Position numbers and translations under genes: made by a program. The notes under the pieces were generated by a model that saw only the letters and a list, made by a program, of their open reading frames with translations, was not told the DNA's origin and made no database searches. From Apoda limacodes (taxonomy: Eukaryota; Arthropoda; Insecta; Lepidoptera; Limacodidae): DNA of 64,000 nt. Positions 1 through 11,400 of the stretch are shown piece by piece. Every line of letters begins with the position of its first letter. Position 1 is the first letter of the stretch. The stretch is from positions 34,241,521 to 34,305,520 of the forward strand of contig OX291544.1 of assembly GCA_946406115.1 (NCBI GenBank). Direction: 5' to 3'.

Positions 1-400
1 AAAAAGTCCCTACAAATAATCATTTTATTTTTCTTGTTTCCAAGATTATCTTCGAAGATTATGTCTAAAGCAGTACTTGACATAAGTGGGTTTACACGTA
101 TAACATCTTGGAAACAAATATATTAACATTGTTTTTCAGAGAGACTGTAATTATTACACAAGTAATTAGTGGCAAAGTTTCCATATTGTATAATTTTGTT
201 ATTATTAACTGGCGGTTCTGGAATCTTGATGGTTCTATAGGCGGTAGTTGCTTGATAAAGAAGTGGTTTAAAATTTTTGGCCTGAAGAGTTCCAGAATAA
301 AATACAGTTTTAAAGTAGTAAAAGCTTCGTTACGAAATTTTTACTATTTTCTTTCAAAGAACACAAATTAAATAAACTAATAAAATAAAAAATAGTTAAA
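1..400. other. No gene seen; AT-rich lead-in to a Gypsy gag remnant
   Basis: Only short open frames without recognisable motifs. It may include the 5' leader or LTR of the retrotransposon whose gag starts near 401. I cannot define an LTR because no matching second copy was seen in the window. Confidence 0.4.
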
Positions 401-1841
401 ATGGAAAAAACTATTAAATACAACTTGCTTAGTAAAAATGAAATTATCTATGAAACCCTAGTGAGGTTTGAGAAACCAGCAGAAACATTAATAGGTCTGA
501 AGCGACAAATATTGAAGTTGGTTGAAAAATTACCAGCTAATGAGCTACTTGAGTCAATTCTAGATCCCAAAGGGATATTGAAGGTGCTAAGGCTACTTTT
601 ATTAAACAAAAAAAAGATGACACCGTAATTAACAAGGAAAAAATTTAACGGTTGGAAGCGTTTTTAAACCATATACATTTTAGGTTATCACGTATCGATA
701 TTACGGATGAGTAAACTTAAGTCCTGAACTGACTACAGTTAAAAATGAGTTCCAAAAACTGAAAAAGCTATGGAATAGCAAGATTTTAGAGATTACTGAA
801 CTCGAATTTAACTCATTACATGAAATTTCTGATTTACCTGACGACAATAGGTCAGAAGTCGGTAGTTTACCTGAAATTAATCAGGTATCCCAAAAATGTG
901 GACTTTAATAACAGATATCCAGAGATCATTTAGAAGATACAGGTGTAAAAAAAAAATAAGCTCTGCACTTAAGCTGAAAAGATTTAATTATAATGGGAAA
1001 TCATGCCCTAGGTCGTTTTTGCAAAAAATAGAAGAATTTAGGTTTTCTAGGAATATAAAGAAAGAATTACTGTTAGCTAGAGCGTTTGAACTCTTTTCTG
1101 ACGACGCTATACATTGGTTTAGATTCATTAAAAAAAAGGTAAACAATTGGGTCGAACTGTGTATTAGATTAGTTGAAGATTTTGGTAGTTTCGAATATTT
1201 ACAAACGTACGCAAGGAGAAACCGAAAATATCGTTATTTATACGGCAATAATGTCTATGTTCAATAGGCTAAAGAAATCGCTTTTTGAGAGTGATCAATT
1301 AGAAATATTACTTCGGAATATCAGACCATGCTATTCCCTTTTTGTGATACAAGCTAATGTAGTGTATATTGAGAATTTAATAAGAATTTGCAAGAAATAC
1401 GATCAATTACTTGACAAAAGTAGGAATTTTAAAGAGCCAGAAATCGGTGAAGTGATGTTTTCAGATTTTAACTATAATAACCCTAGTGGTTCTTCGAAAA
1501 TCCCCTTTGCATATAACAAAGGTAATAATTATAAAAATTGGAGATAGAAGGAGTTTCGGACGAAACCACTTGATAATTTTAAATAATTTAAAAACTATGA
1601 ACAAAACCCTATGGTTCGGTTTGAATCTAGATCCCCTACGTATAAACCAACGGGTTATAGGAACCAAAATTTCAATACGGTGAATAACGAGTCACCTAGG
1701 AAAGTTGCAGCGGTCCATGAAAATCGTCCGCCATTTTGTGTTCGATGCCGTGTACATGGACACGGACTTAGTAAATGCACATCTAACATTTTCTGTTATA
1801 GATGTGGTAAAACGATAATTTACGTCCTTTTTAACGCTTAA
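401..1841 (+). pseudogene. Ty3/Gypsy-type gag remnant with CCHC zinc knuckle
   Basis: Four short open stretches in shifting frames (401-628, 896-1267, 1173-1547, 1611-1841) read together like the Gag of an insect Gypsy-type LTR retrotransposon, which coats the RNA genome in a cytoplasmic particle. The middle part has the hydrophobic and basic pattern of a retrotransposon Gag. The strongest signal is near the end: a CCHC zinc knuckle (CVRCRVHGHGLSKC, about 1737-1778), followed by the first half of a second knuckle (CYRCGK). There the Gag similarity stops, just before piggyBac-derived DNA. Frameshifts and stops make it non-functional. The matching pol may be the remnant at 12505-14290. Family assignment is from motifs only. 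Confidence 0.65.
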
Positions 1842-2191
1842 TTTGGCAGGCAAACAAAAATTTATAATTTATATTTTGGTCTGTGTTATCGATCTTACAT
1901 TGCTCTAATAAATCATGGATAAATAAAAAAAATCTAATTGCTTTATTTTTGAAAAAAAAAACTATGTATGTCTCGACATACACTGCCAAAATAAGGGTAG
2001 GGTAGGGTAGGATATATTGAGGACAAACATAACAAGTTTTTATACGAAATGATATAATATTATTTATCAAATTTCGCAAAACGTCTGCCAACAAAAAACT
2101 AAACATCACTTAAAAAACGGCGTCGTTTCCTTAAAAAAAAAATCTATAAAACCAAAATTACAAATTCTTATAAATTTAGCAGCAAAAGATA
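1842..2191. other. Flank of the piggyBac remnant; no gene
   Basis: AT-rich. It contains a short GGGTAG triplet run near 1995. A segment at about 1968-1992, read on the minus strand, resembles the core of the 54-bp repeat units at 4511-4744, so it may be a subterminal inverted repeat of the piggyBac-type element. Confidence 0.35.
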
Positions 2192-4245
2192 TCATTGTTT
2201 TATGTGGTATTCTAAATGACAATTTCTATTATTTATGCCAGCTACAAAACACAGGCGAACATTACATTTCATACCGATCACTGTGGTAAATTTTGAACAA
2301 AGACGGCATCTCCCTTGAGTGATGAAATTCAGAAAGTGACATGTATTGTCATATCTTATGTCTTCAGGAGGATGAGCTTGTGTCTGTTTCTTCTTTTTCT
2401 TCAAGTCCTCAATTTCTTGCGACCTTACAGTTTTCTTCAGACCTTCAGAAACTTTATACCGAAATACTTTAAGTGGCAAGGTCGCTTTTATATTGTTACA
2501 CTTGCACTCTTTCCAGTACAGAATCCAAGCGTTATTTATGCAAATGTCGATCGTTTGTACAAAAATGGCTAAATACCACTTGCGATTCTTGTATGGTATT
2601 CTGTAAAGAGCAATAAGCATATCTGCAAGGTCTACGCCCCCATATGTTTACTATATAATTTTACTATATATGAACAATCGACATCTCTCTTCTCTTTAGC
2701 ATCTTTGCAGTACCTCTTGATTTTCGCTACTGGCTCCGCACCCACGTGACTGCTTATCAAAGTTACTGTCTTGTTGTCATGCCATCTGACAGCGGCTAGG
2801 CGAGTTTTATTGCAGACAGCTTCTGCATAGCTACCGCAAGGTTTTTTTTTCATGCTCTTTTCAGTAGGCAAAATATTATCTACACCTCTCAACCTATTAC
2901 TCCTTATCGTTCTACAGCTAAAAATGCCATAATCTTTCCTCAGAACATAAAACAACTCGGGGCTGGTGAAGAAATTGTCGCAGTATACAAATGCCGGTTT
3001 ATATTTAATACTTTTACACAAGGCCAGTACCGCCTGCGCCCCAAATCCCATCGTCGTTTCCTTTTCCGTAAATTTATGGAACCGAAAAGTGTCCTCACCT
3101 CCATAAAGTATGAAGTCGTATTTCATGCCACACATATCTTTCATATATTGCCGCCTCTTTCCAGCTTTGGCCCCTTTATAAGGAATCGTCATTACATTTA
3201 CGCTGAATGCATGCTCATTTTCCTGTTTTAGGCAATTATTTCGAACCTTTTGAAACAAAGTTCTCACTTTGAAATACCTATCGTTATCCTCTAAGGCGTT
3301 ATCAACAAAGTGTAAATATCTACGAATTTGTTGATATCACTTTAGGGTCAAACATTCAGCTATTTTATCGTATCGTAGATGTTGAGACCAGTAGTCCAAG
3401 TACGAAGGCATTTAAACAATCCCCATTAGTATTTCGATTGCAAGAAAATCACGAATTTCTTCCACGGTAACATTAACCGATTTTCCAGTACTGGAATCTG
3501 AGTAAAGATTTGTCTGTACCACGATGTCTTTTATTATGTCCGGCGAAAAAAACTCAGAAAAATAGTGTGACGGTGATTTTAGTTCAGGATTATGTCTGTA
3601 TGTCCTATCTTAGTCTTCTTCAATAATTGCTTGATGATGAAATATAGCTCATTGCCACTTATATGCAAGAACGAATTTTCGTATTTTTCTTGTTCGTTTG
3701 GGTGGAACAACATATCTTGTCTCTTGTGGTCTTGTATTGGTTCTTCTTTTAAGTACTCGTGGAGTTAGAGGACTTATGAATTCGGTAAGGTTTACAGATG
3801 TCGCAGGCGTAGCTGGGGTAGCAGTTGCGGATAAATTTACAGGCTACGACGCAGGAGACTCGTGCGGCATACATTCGAAAGCAGGAGTAGTAGTCAGAGA
3901 TGGAAAATCAGTTAAAATTGGGATTTGGCTTAAGTTGGGTTCATTATGAGGCTCTGGACAAAGGTCTTGAAGGATGGGTGTTAAGCAAACGTTTTCATCG
4001 CCGACGTAATCAGAAATATTAATCTTTTCTGAAGAGTTAGCAATAGAAGGTGCCGGAGAAGATGATTGTGCAGGGAAAAGCAGTTCTTGTTCTTCATCAG
4101 AGGAGTTGGTACTATCTGAAGCGGCTTTTGCCACCGGAACAAGAGCAAGCAACCTTCCACCACGAGTCTGAACCTTATGCTTATTGTTAAGGCAACACAA
4201 AAAAGGTATGCTATGGTAGGTACTCATTCCCAAAACCCAAATCAA
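2192..4245 (-). pseudogene. piggyBac-type transposase, decayed
   Basis: Read from 4245 down, this looks like a nearly full-length cut-and-paste transposase of the piggyBac family (DDE_Tnp_1_7). The N-terminal part (4245-3844) is acidic and serine-rich. The region 3560-3270, with two in-frame stops, holds the HYFSEFFSPDI block typical of the family's start. The stretch 3267-2632 is open and carries YGGEDTFRFH and YCDNFFTSPEL, the latter containing a catalytic Asp. The stretch 2620-2192 holds the ALYRIPYKNRKWYL block and a C-terminal cysteine-rich domain (GRCRLCSK and following), which in the family binds the element ends. Frame changes near 2625, 3300, 3410 and 3840 show it is dead. It interrupts a Gypsy gag. 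Exact TTAA-flanked ends were not resolved. Confidence 0.8.
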
Positions 4246-4510
4246 ATAAAAATAATTTTAAATGGAAAAAGATATAAAATACATTATAGCGTGCAAAAAA
4301 ACAGCATGTGCCATAAGGAAATATACAGAGAACATAAATAATTACCTTAGAAAGCGGAACACCCTTGCGCCGCCACGCTATTTTGTTGACAACTGTTTGT
4401 TGGTGTAGCCAGGACTGAACCTTATGCTGTAAGCAACACAAAAAAGCTATGGTACTCAATCTCAAAACCGAAAAAACACAAAACCAAAAAATTAAGAATA
4501 AGAACCAAAT

Positions 4511-4744
4511 TTGGCAGTGTATATCGTGTCATACACAAAATTTTCTAGGTTATTTCTTAACTATTTGACAGTGTATGACACGTCATAGAGGTGAATAGGG
4601 CCATGCTTTCTTATATCTTTGGCAGTGTATGACACATCATACAGGTAAATAAGGCCCTGCTTTCTTATATCTTTGGCAGTGTATGACACGTCATACAGGT
4701 AAATAAAGCCATGCTTTCTTATATCTTTGGCAGTGTATGCCACG
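4511..4744. repeat. 54-bp tandem repeat array, four to five units
   Basis: Units start with TTTGGCAGTGTATGACAC. Their GGCAGTGT/GACAGTGT cores begin at 4513, 4567, 4621, 4675 and 4729, exactly 54 bp apart. The first unit is diverged and the last is cut short. Because 54 is a multiple of three, the minus strand is open across the array as an 18-residue repeat containing YTAKDIRKHG, but I see no sign it is a real protein. Each unit includes a near-palindrome around ACACGTCA. The array lies on the 5' side of the piggyBac remnant and a similar inverted segment lies at its other side (about 1968-1992), so it is probably subterminal DNA of that element. Confidence 0.8.
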
Positions 4745-5022
4745 TGTGACGATACCATATTTATGCCTTAACATTTTCGTAATAGAATATGTTTATTCAA
4801 GTTTCAGCGCGAAGATTTTCATTAGTAAACAATTCTCAATGGACGTACTACCAATAGCAAAATACATCTTTAAATTAGAATGGCGCGTTCAAATATTCAA
4901 GTTCAGTAATTTTATACATTAGGTGAGAAATTATGATTTATTTTATGAAAGGTTTAAAGCTAACAAAATATAAGTACAAATGACTTAAATGTAAAATATT
5001 AAGTTATGAACTTACGAATCAT
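4745..5022. other. No gene seen between the tandem array and the LINE pair
   Basis: Short AT-rich stretch. A 61-codon open frame crosses it but shows no recognisable motif. It may belong to the interrupted Gypsy element. Confidence 0.3.
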
Positions 5023-5831
5023 AAAGTCAAAGTCAAAGTCAAAATGGTTTATTCAAAAAAGGATTTTACAATCACTTTTGAATCGTCAAAGTTATAAAAT
5101 ATTATTTTTTGAACCCTTCCACCTTCCCGCCGGTTCACAATGTTGTTGATTTCTACCGAGAAGAATCCGGCAAGAAACTCGATAGTTACTCTTTTAAAAA
5201 CACTATTAATAATACAAACAAACTAAAAATACAATTAATGTTTTAAATAAAAAAAAATTTTAGCCGTACAATTTTATGTTATTTCCATTTTAATTTGGTT
5301 TACCTATGCATCCTGTAATTGAGCATCATCAGTCCCAAGGATTTTTATCATTTACATAGTCTGAAATATTGTAGTATGCCTTTTTACAAAGTACCTGCTT
5401 GATAAAAGATTTAAATTTACTTATTGATAGATTTTGAATTTTATTGGGAACTTTGTTGTAAAAGTGTATACATTGCCCCATAAAAGAGTTACTTATTTTG
5501 TGTAGACGTGTATCATGCACCAACAGCTTATTTTTACTTCTTATATTAAGTTAAAAAATATTAACGTTAAACCAATTTAAAATTTTAGAAAGGGCATTAT
5601 TTAATTCATTATAATATGTCTGTCGTCTCTTAACTTTAAAAAGCAAAGAGGTGTCATCAGCAAATGAGACAATGTCATGGTTTTTAACATGATATGGGAG
5701 ATCATTAATGTAAATAAGAAATAGAAAAGGACCTAAAATTGAGCCCTGAGGGACTCCCATAGTGACTGCTGATCCCGGAGATCTTTCGCCGTTGACATCT
5801 ATTTTCTGTACTCTCCTACTCATATAGGATG
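5023..5831 (-). mobile_element. Outer LINE copy, 3' half (minus strand)
   Basis: This is the 3' part of a non-LTR retrotransposon lying on the minus strand. At the left edge are the AAAGTCA heptamers of its tail (5023-5045), then the 3' UTR, then a decayed C-terminal RT frame and, at 5823-5551, the RT block GVPQGSILGPFLFLIYIND followed by FADD. It is nearly identical to the inner plus-strand copy at 5832-7547. At 5828-5831 it breaks off at a GATG sequence, and the continuation of the same element is at 7548-7791, so this copy was split by the inner copy. Confidence 0.85.
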
Positions 5832-7244
5832 ATTATTTTTAATAGTTGTGTTGATAGTGGTGTGTTTCCTGATGAGATGAAACTTAGCAAAGTTATACCT
5901 CTTTTTAAATCAGGTAGTTCAACAGATCCTAATAATTTTCGGCCTATTTCAATACTACCTATACACAGTAAAGTTTTTGAAAAAATCATACTTTGTCAAA
6001 TGTTAAGCCATTTCTGTATTAATGAGCTACTTAATAGTAAACAGTTTGGCTTTATGAAAGGCCGTTCCACAACCGATGCAGGAGTGGTACTATTAAAAAA
6101 TATATATAACGCCTGGGAGGATTCGCATGACGCCCTTGGAGTGTTTTGTGATTTATCTAAGGCATTCGACTGTGTTCAACATGAAAATTTCATCAGGAAG
6201 CTACATCACTATGGTATTAGAGGCAAAGCTCTCGACCTTTTGACATCCTATATGAGTAGAAGAGTACAGAAAATAGATGTCAACGGTGAAAGATCTCCGG
6301 GATCATCAGTCACTATAGGAGTCCCTCAAGGCTCAATTTTAGGTCCTTTTCTATTTCTTATTTCCATTAATGATCTCCCATATAATGTAAAAAACCATGA
6401 CATTGTCTTATTTGCTGATGACACCTCTTTGCTTTTTAAAGTTAAGAGACGACAGACATATTATAATGAATTAAATAATGCCCTTTCTAAAATTGTAAAT
6501 TGGTTTAACGCTAATAATTTGTTACTTAATGAAAAAAAAACCAAATGTGTTAAATTTACATTACCAAATGTTAGTCAGAGACAGACATGTATTAATATTA
6601 ATGGCGAGCAATTAGAACTTGTTAATTCAACAGTCTTTCTTGGCATAACGCTGGACTCCAAACTTCAATGGGGTCCTCATATTCATAACCTAGCCAAAAA
6701 ACTTAGCTTTGCTGTGTATGCGATCAAGAAAATAAGACAATTGACCGATATCGACACTGCAAAAATAGTATATTTTAGCTATTTCCATAGTTTAATGACA
6801 TATGGTATCCTATTGTGGGGTAGCGCTGCTGATGTAAATACAATATTTTTGTTACAAAAAAGGGCAATTCGTGCTATTTATAAATTAGGATCTAGGATAT
6901 CTCTGAGGGATAGGTTTAGGGAAGTAAAAATTTTAACTTTAGTGTCGCAGTACATATATGAAAATCTTTTATATGTACATAAAAATATCAATAGTTACAG
7001 TAAGAAAAGTGACGTTCACAAAGTAAATACTAGAAGTAAAAATAAGCTGTTGGTGCATGATACACGTCTACACAAAATAAGTAACTCTTTTATGGGGCAA
7101 TGTATATACTTTTACAACAAAGTTCCCAATAAAATTCAAAATCTATCAATAAGTAAATTTAAATCTTTTATCAAGCAGATACTTTGTAAAAAGGCATACT
7201 ACAATATTTCAGATTATGTAAATGATAAAAATCCTTGGGACTGA
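5829..7244 (+). CDS. LINE reverse transcriptase, 5'-truncated, open (inner copy)
   Basis: An open frame of 471 residues covers the reverse transcriptase and C-terminal region of a jockey/CR1-like non-LTR retrotransposon. Visible RT blocks in order: KVIPLFKSG and NFRPISILP near residues 20-45, VFCDLSKAFDCVQHE (about 105-120), GVPQGSILGPFLFL (about 162-175), LFADDTSLLF with the catalytic Asp pair (about 195), then the LGITLDSKLQWGPHI segment. The endonuclease and ORF1 are absent, so the copy is 5'-truncated. The apparent start ATG lies partly in the GATG target duplication, so it is not the native start. The coding part is uninterrupted, which suggests a young insertion. The frame ends at 7244, before a normal 3' UTR and heptamer tail. 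Confidence 0.85.
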   Translation: MIIFNSCVDSGVFPDEMKLSKVIPLFKSGSSTDPNNFRPISILPIHSKVFEKIILCQMLSHFCINELLNSKQFGFMKGRSTTDAGVVLLKNIYNAWEDSHDALGVFCDLSKAFDCVQHENFIRKLHHYGIRGKALDLLTSYMSRRVQKIDVNGERSPGSSVTIGVPQGSILGPFLFLISINDLPYNVKNHDIVLFADDTSLLFKVKRRQTYYNELNNALSKIVNWFNANNLLLNEKKTKCVKFTLPNVSQRQTCININGEQLELVNSTVFLGITLDSKLQWGPHIHNLAKKLSFAVYAIKKIRQLTDIDTAKIVYFSYFHSLMTYGILLWGSAADVNTIFLLQKRAIRAIYKLGSRISLRDRFREVKILTLVSQYIYENLLYVHKNINSYSKKSDVHKVNTRSKNKLLVHDTRLHKISNSFMGQCIYFYNKVPNKIQNLSISKFKSFIKQILCKKAYYNISDYVNDKNPWD

Positions 7245-7547
7245 TGATGCTCAAATACATGATGCATAGGTAAACCAAATTAAAATGGAAATAACATAAA
7301 ATTGTACGGCTAAAATTTTTTTATATAAAACATTAATTGTATTTTAGTTTATTTGTATTATTGATAGTGTTTTTAAAAGAGTAACTATCGAGTTTCTTGC
7401 CGGATTCTTCTCGGTAGAAATCAACAACATTGTGAACCGGCGGGAAGGTGGGAGGGTTCAAAAAATAATATTTTATAACTTTGACGATTCAAAAGTGATT
7501 GTAAAATCCTTATTTGAATAAAGCATTTTGACTTTGACTTTGACTTT
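5832..7547 (+). mobile_element. Inner LINE copy with TTTGACT tail, inserted in its own family
   Basis: The element runs from a truncated 5' end at 5832 through the RT frame and 3' UTR to a tail of TTTGACT heptamers ending at about 7547. It is flanked by GATG at 5828-5831 and 7548-7551. Outside these the outer minus-strand copy resumes in register, apart from a small internal deletion. This is direct evidence of insertion by target-primed reverse transcription into an existing copy. Confidence 0.88.
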
Positions 7548-7791
7548 GATGTCAAAAGGTCGAGAGCTTTCCTGATGAGATTTTCATGTTGAACACAGTC
7601 TAATGCCTTAGATAAATCACAAAACACTCCAAGGGCGTCATGCGAATCCTCCCAGGCGTTATATATATTTTTTAATAGTACCACTCCTGCATCGGTTGTG
7701 GAACGGCCTTTCATAAAGCCAAACTGTTTACTATTAAGTAGCTCATTAATACAGAAATGGCTTAACATTTGACAAAGTATGATTTTTTCAA
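7548..7791 (-). mobile_element. Outer LINE copy, 5' part (minus strand)
   Basis: On the minus strand this encodes the RT segment upstream of the piece at 5023-5831, including KQFGFMKGRSTTDAGVVLL and a shortened version of the segment after the AFD motif. Relative to the inner copy, 24 bp between two short AAAGC/GGAAGC-like repeats are missing. Similarity to the inner copy ends near 7791, so this copy is also 5'-truncated. Confidence 0.85.
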
Positions 7792-8110
7792 GTCGTTATC
7801 CCATTTAATTTTAATAAATGCTAGAAACAATAAACAGTATGTCTTCTACGGATGCAATTTGGTGACAAACTATTAATATAACATGAATATCGTATTGATT
7901 CAACTAGATAATGTAGTCACAAAGTATCATGATGTGATATTAACAAGAAGTTTCCTTAAAAAATATAGTGCCCTGTCATAATGTTGTACGTTCTTAAGAA
8001 TTATACGTTTGACAACCCTCCATTTTATATATCCTATCCTTAAGAATTATCAGGAATAGTTTATTTATAGAAGTGTTCACATTATTTTAAATCTATACCT
8101 TAATTTTCGG
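7792..8110. other. No gene seen
   Basis: AT-rich sequence without coding signal. A CCTTAAGAATTAT motif occurs twice (about 7989 and 8038). The segment at about 8041-8078 is roughly inverted-repeat to 8503-8540, bracketing the SINE-like and minisatellite block. Confidence 0.3.
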
Positions 8111-8117
8111 CAGCTTA

Positions 8118-8190
8118 CTATTCAACTGGCTGGCTCAGAGGTTAAATATGGTATGTATAACGTCAGAGGTCCTGCGTTCGATTCCCACAT
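8118..8190 (+). repeat. tRNA-like SINE head fragment
   Basis: TGGCTCAGAGGTTA resembles a polymerase III A box. About 45 bp downstream, GCGTTCGATTCCC resembles a B box. Together they look like the tRNA-derived head of a SINE. It does not fold into a convincing whole tRNA, and no CCA-compatible acceptor stem is evident, so it is not called as a tRNA gene. Confidence 0.55.
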
Positions 8191-8241
8191 GAATCATCAA
8201 AAGAAATGGAAGTTTTTAATCTGTATTTATATGGTAATGGT

Positions 8242-8331
8242 AATGGCAATGACGATGGTGATCGTAATGACAATGGCAATGACGATGGTGATCGTAATGA
8301 CAATGGCAATGACGATGGTGATCGTAATGAC
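8242..8331. repeat. 30-bp minisatellite, three perfect copies
   Basis: A 30-bp unit beginning AATGGCAATGACGATGG occurs three times without a mismatch (8242, 8272, 8302). Less regular ATGGTAATGG-type trinucleotide and hexanucleotide repeats continue to about 8415. All three plus-strand frames stay open over the array, which explains the spurious Asn/Asp-rich reading frames here. Confidence 0.9.
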
Positions 8332-8445
8332 AATGGTAAAATGGCAGCAACGATGGTGATTGCAATGAAAATGGCAATCGTTATGTCAATAGTAATGGTA
8401 ATGGTAATGTTAGTGGTAACTGTAATTATCACAATCATTTCCTGA

Positions 8446-11400
8446 TATAAGAATAGTACATGTTCGCATTAACAACCCGACTTCTTGTTATTTTTTAGGT
8501 ATGCCTCTACTATAAAACACTATTTCCTGATAATTCTTCATTTCACGCATAATACAATTACATGCAATACTTAAGCGGTATCCGTACAGTACTTCAGTAT
8601 CATCATTTACTTTTTATGACTTTTTATCAGTTTCCTGTTAATATGTAGGTATGGACGCATAATCGTTATTTATGAGGTAAACCTGATAAATAGTTTAGAA
8701 TTCCTAATAAAATAGGGGTACATTTTTCTTCGTGTACCAAGTTCCGGTAACGGAACTTATTGGAAATTTGATTACCTTAAATTTTTTAATTTTATGTAGA
8801 CTAAAGCGGGGGACGGTAAGTAGACTTCATTGGCAGTGGGGAGGATAGTTTAGTTGATCAGTGGTTATTACCCTCTGCTCAAATATTCATAATTAAGTAA
8901 TTTCCAGTTTAGCGGTTGGCATTACCCATTGCTCAACTTTAAGCAAGTTGATCAGTGGGTATTACTAGTGGCTAGTTTGGTTTTTTTATATTGCATAGAC
9001 TTGGTTTTATATTTTAGGATCAGACACTAAGCAAAAAAGGCAAAGAACATATATCCACTTACCTAGATTTAAATAAAGTCGAAATGACACTTACTATAAA
9101 TAATTGTGTGAATATTGTATGTAAAGTAAATGATACCGTCCCAGCAGTTTTAGTTAAAACATTGCTGCATTAAAAGATACTGGCTTATACTTGGTAAAAG
9201 GAATAAATGTAACAGTTAAGTAACTTGATATCAACCCTATATCTACGTAGAAATAAAACCGCTAAGGTAACTAAGATGGATTTTTGAGACGTTTCTGATG
9301 TGGAGATCCCTGAAAGGTTCAGAGACTTTTTACTGGCTGATTATGAAGACGCCAATCGAATTTTGATATTTGCAACAGAAGCCCGTGAACATATGGCAAG
9401 TATTAAGACATGTTTTTTTGCAAATTTACATAATACGCGGAGACTTGGGAAGCAGTGAACAAAATACAAACATAATTCCTTCGGTGTACGCCTGTCGAGA
9501 CTAATTCCTCAGGGGAAAATAAATGAAAATATTTATTTATTTTTAGTTTTATGTACAATCACTATTCACAAAAGAACAATTTGAAATTCTATTACTCCAT
9601 ACTCAATTGCATTTTATTCTGTTTTCAAATTTATCTGTTTTGTCGTCTTTTTTTATCTAGACGACCGTATCGTGGTTTTTTCTTCGGGTCGACTGATATT
9701 GTTGCAAATATCAATTAATCGTAATATGGTGTAATATTCACTAATTTTAAGCAATCTATGCCATTACCAGTTTTTCCAGTAAAAAACTGGTAATTTTAAA
9801 ATTAAAAATCAGTATTGCGAAAATAGCCAATCCGCAGAAATCAATATAGCAGTGATCACTTATCAAAATAATTGCAATTAGGTACCTGTTGTGAGGACTT
9901 ATGGTAGAACCCACAACCCTGAGATATTTTATCGAGAAAATCAAACCTTCTCTTATTAAATCTCGTGCGGTAAATTCCTCTTCCAAATTACATCTCCATA
10001 GTTCCTGTTTCTCGCAGAACTTGATGCACACCAAAAAGATTTATTCCTATTCAATTTAGGTAAAAGTGCAAAAATCGATAATTCATCTATCTCTGAGATA
10101 ATCTCCAAAAAACTGACTATGAATCTTTTCTATCTGTCACTCTTTTGAATATCAGATTTAAAAGTCTGTCGAAGTAAATAAGTTTGGCATTTCGTGCCTG
10201 TATGGATATAAAAATTTACAATAATTTTGAATTATTCACGCTAAAGCTATTTATACATTAAAAATTACAAATTAAAATAATTCACTTGCTACATTATCCC
10301 CCCTTGCTCGTGAAAATTCGGTTAGACGATTTTTCCGGGCGGTTAATTAAACCGATCCCTAAAAACTTACATTACGTACGCATCTAATACTCTAACCTCA
10401 TCACTCATACTAACCCAACCTAACACGCTAACCTCATATACTTCCTATTCATTCATCCTCACACTTTAACTGTTGGCCAAATGACTTAATAATAACTTAA
10501 TGAGTTATCCCACCGCTCAAATTCCTGGAGAAGGGCTTCTTTAAGGAGTTGTCAATCCGCTCCATATTTTGGACATAAGCTTATTTAATGAGTTGTCTTA
10601 CTGCTCAATAATAAAACCCCGCTGTATTAAAAAACTCTTTACAAAATATTAAATATGGGATAAAAAATAAAGAGACCGCCTAAAATTAAAAGTTTGAAAG
10701 TAGCTGAAAGTGAAAGGAAAAAGAAATTACAAAATTATTAAATTAATGAAGAAAAATTAGGTAAAATAAATTAAGTACTTTTATATAATAAGCTACAATA
10801 TTTTTAGAATAAATAATGAGCCAAAAATGTCATGATCTTTGGTCTCTTTATATTACCTAAAAGTCGTATAACCGACACAAGGGAGAAGTACTACTTCTAT
10901 ATTAGTAGTTAACACTACGTAAAGTAAATCATCATAAATGATATCGCAGACATCAACGTATTCACATTTATTCATTTATATGTATTCACAATTAAATAAA
11001 GATAAAAAATAAAGCATTTTTTGTCTGCTAATCGAAAGAAATTTGACAAATAAAATTATGTTTTCGTTAAAGGAAATAAAAGATATAAAAGAAAAATAAA
11101 TAATAATAAAGGCCTAAACGTTATTTTTATAAAAACTGCTGTGTCGTTAAAATGACTTTTTGAATTTTGAAGTGGTAAAAGACAACATAAAGTGTTTAGC
11201 AATTTAAAAACAATACAAAACTAACTATCATGTTAGTTGTAAACAATTAAGAAAGTGTTTATTTGCTTTATAAACAATAATATTAAAAAGGAAATGCTTT
11301 AATTACCAATTTTTTTGGTCAATTGCATAAGCGTTAATAAAAAATCAATGTTGCACGAAATGTGCCCTCAATTTGAAAGGTATTGTAGCGCCTCCCTTTT

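Noticed and set aside
1990..2015. GGGTAGGGTAGGGTAGG run resembling telomeric repeat
   Set aside because: Only three units with a 6-bp period that is not the insect telomere TTAGG; no further array.
4561..4758. Minus-strand 65-codon frame with 18-residue repeats as a gene
   Set aside because: Entirely the 54-bp tandem array; no evidence of coding function.
1831..4772. TTAA at 1831 and 4769 as the piggyBac target duplication
   Set aside because: TTAA is very common here and the sequences just inside the two sites are not inverted repeats of each other.
8163..8445. Long open frames on both strands (Ile/Thr/Ser-rich, Asn/Asp-rich)
   Set aside because: Produced by the 30-bp and 6-bp repeats, which keep all frames open; no start context or homology.
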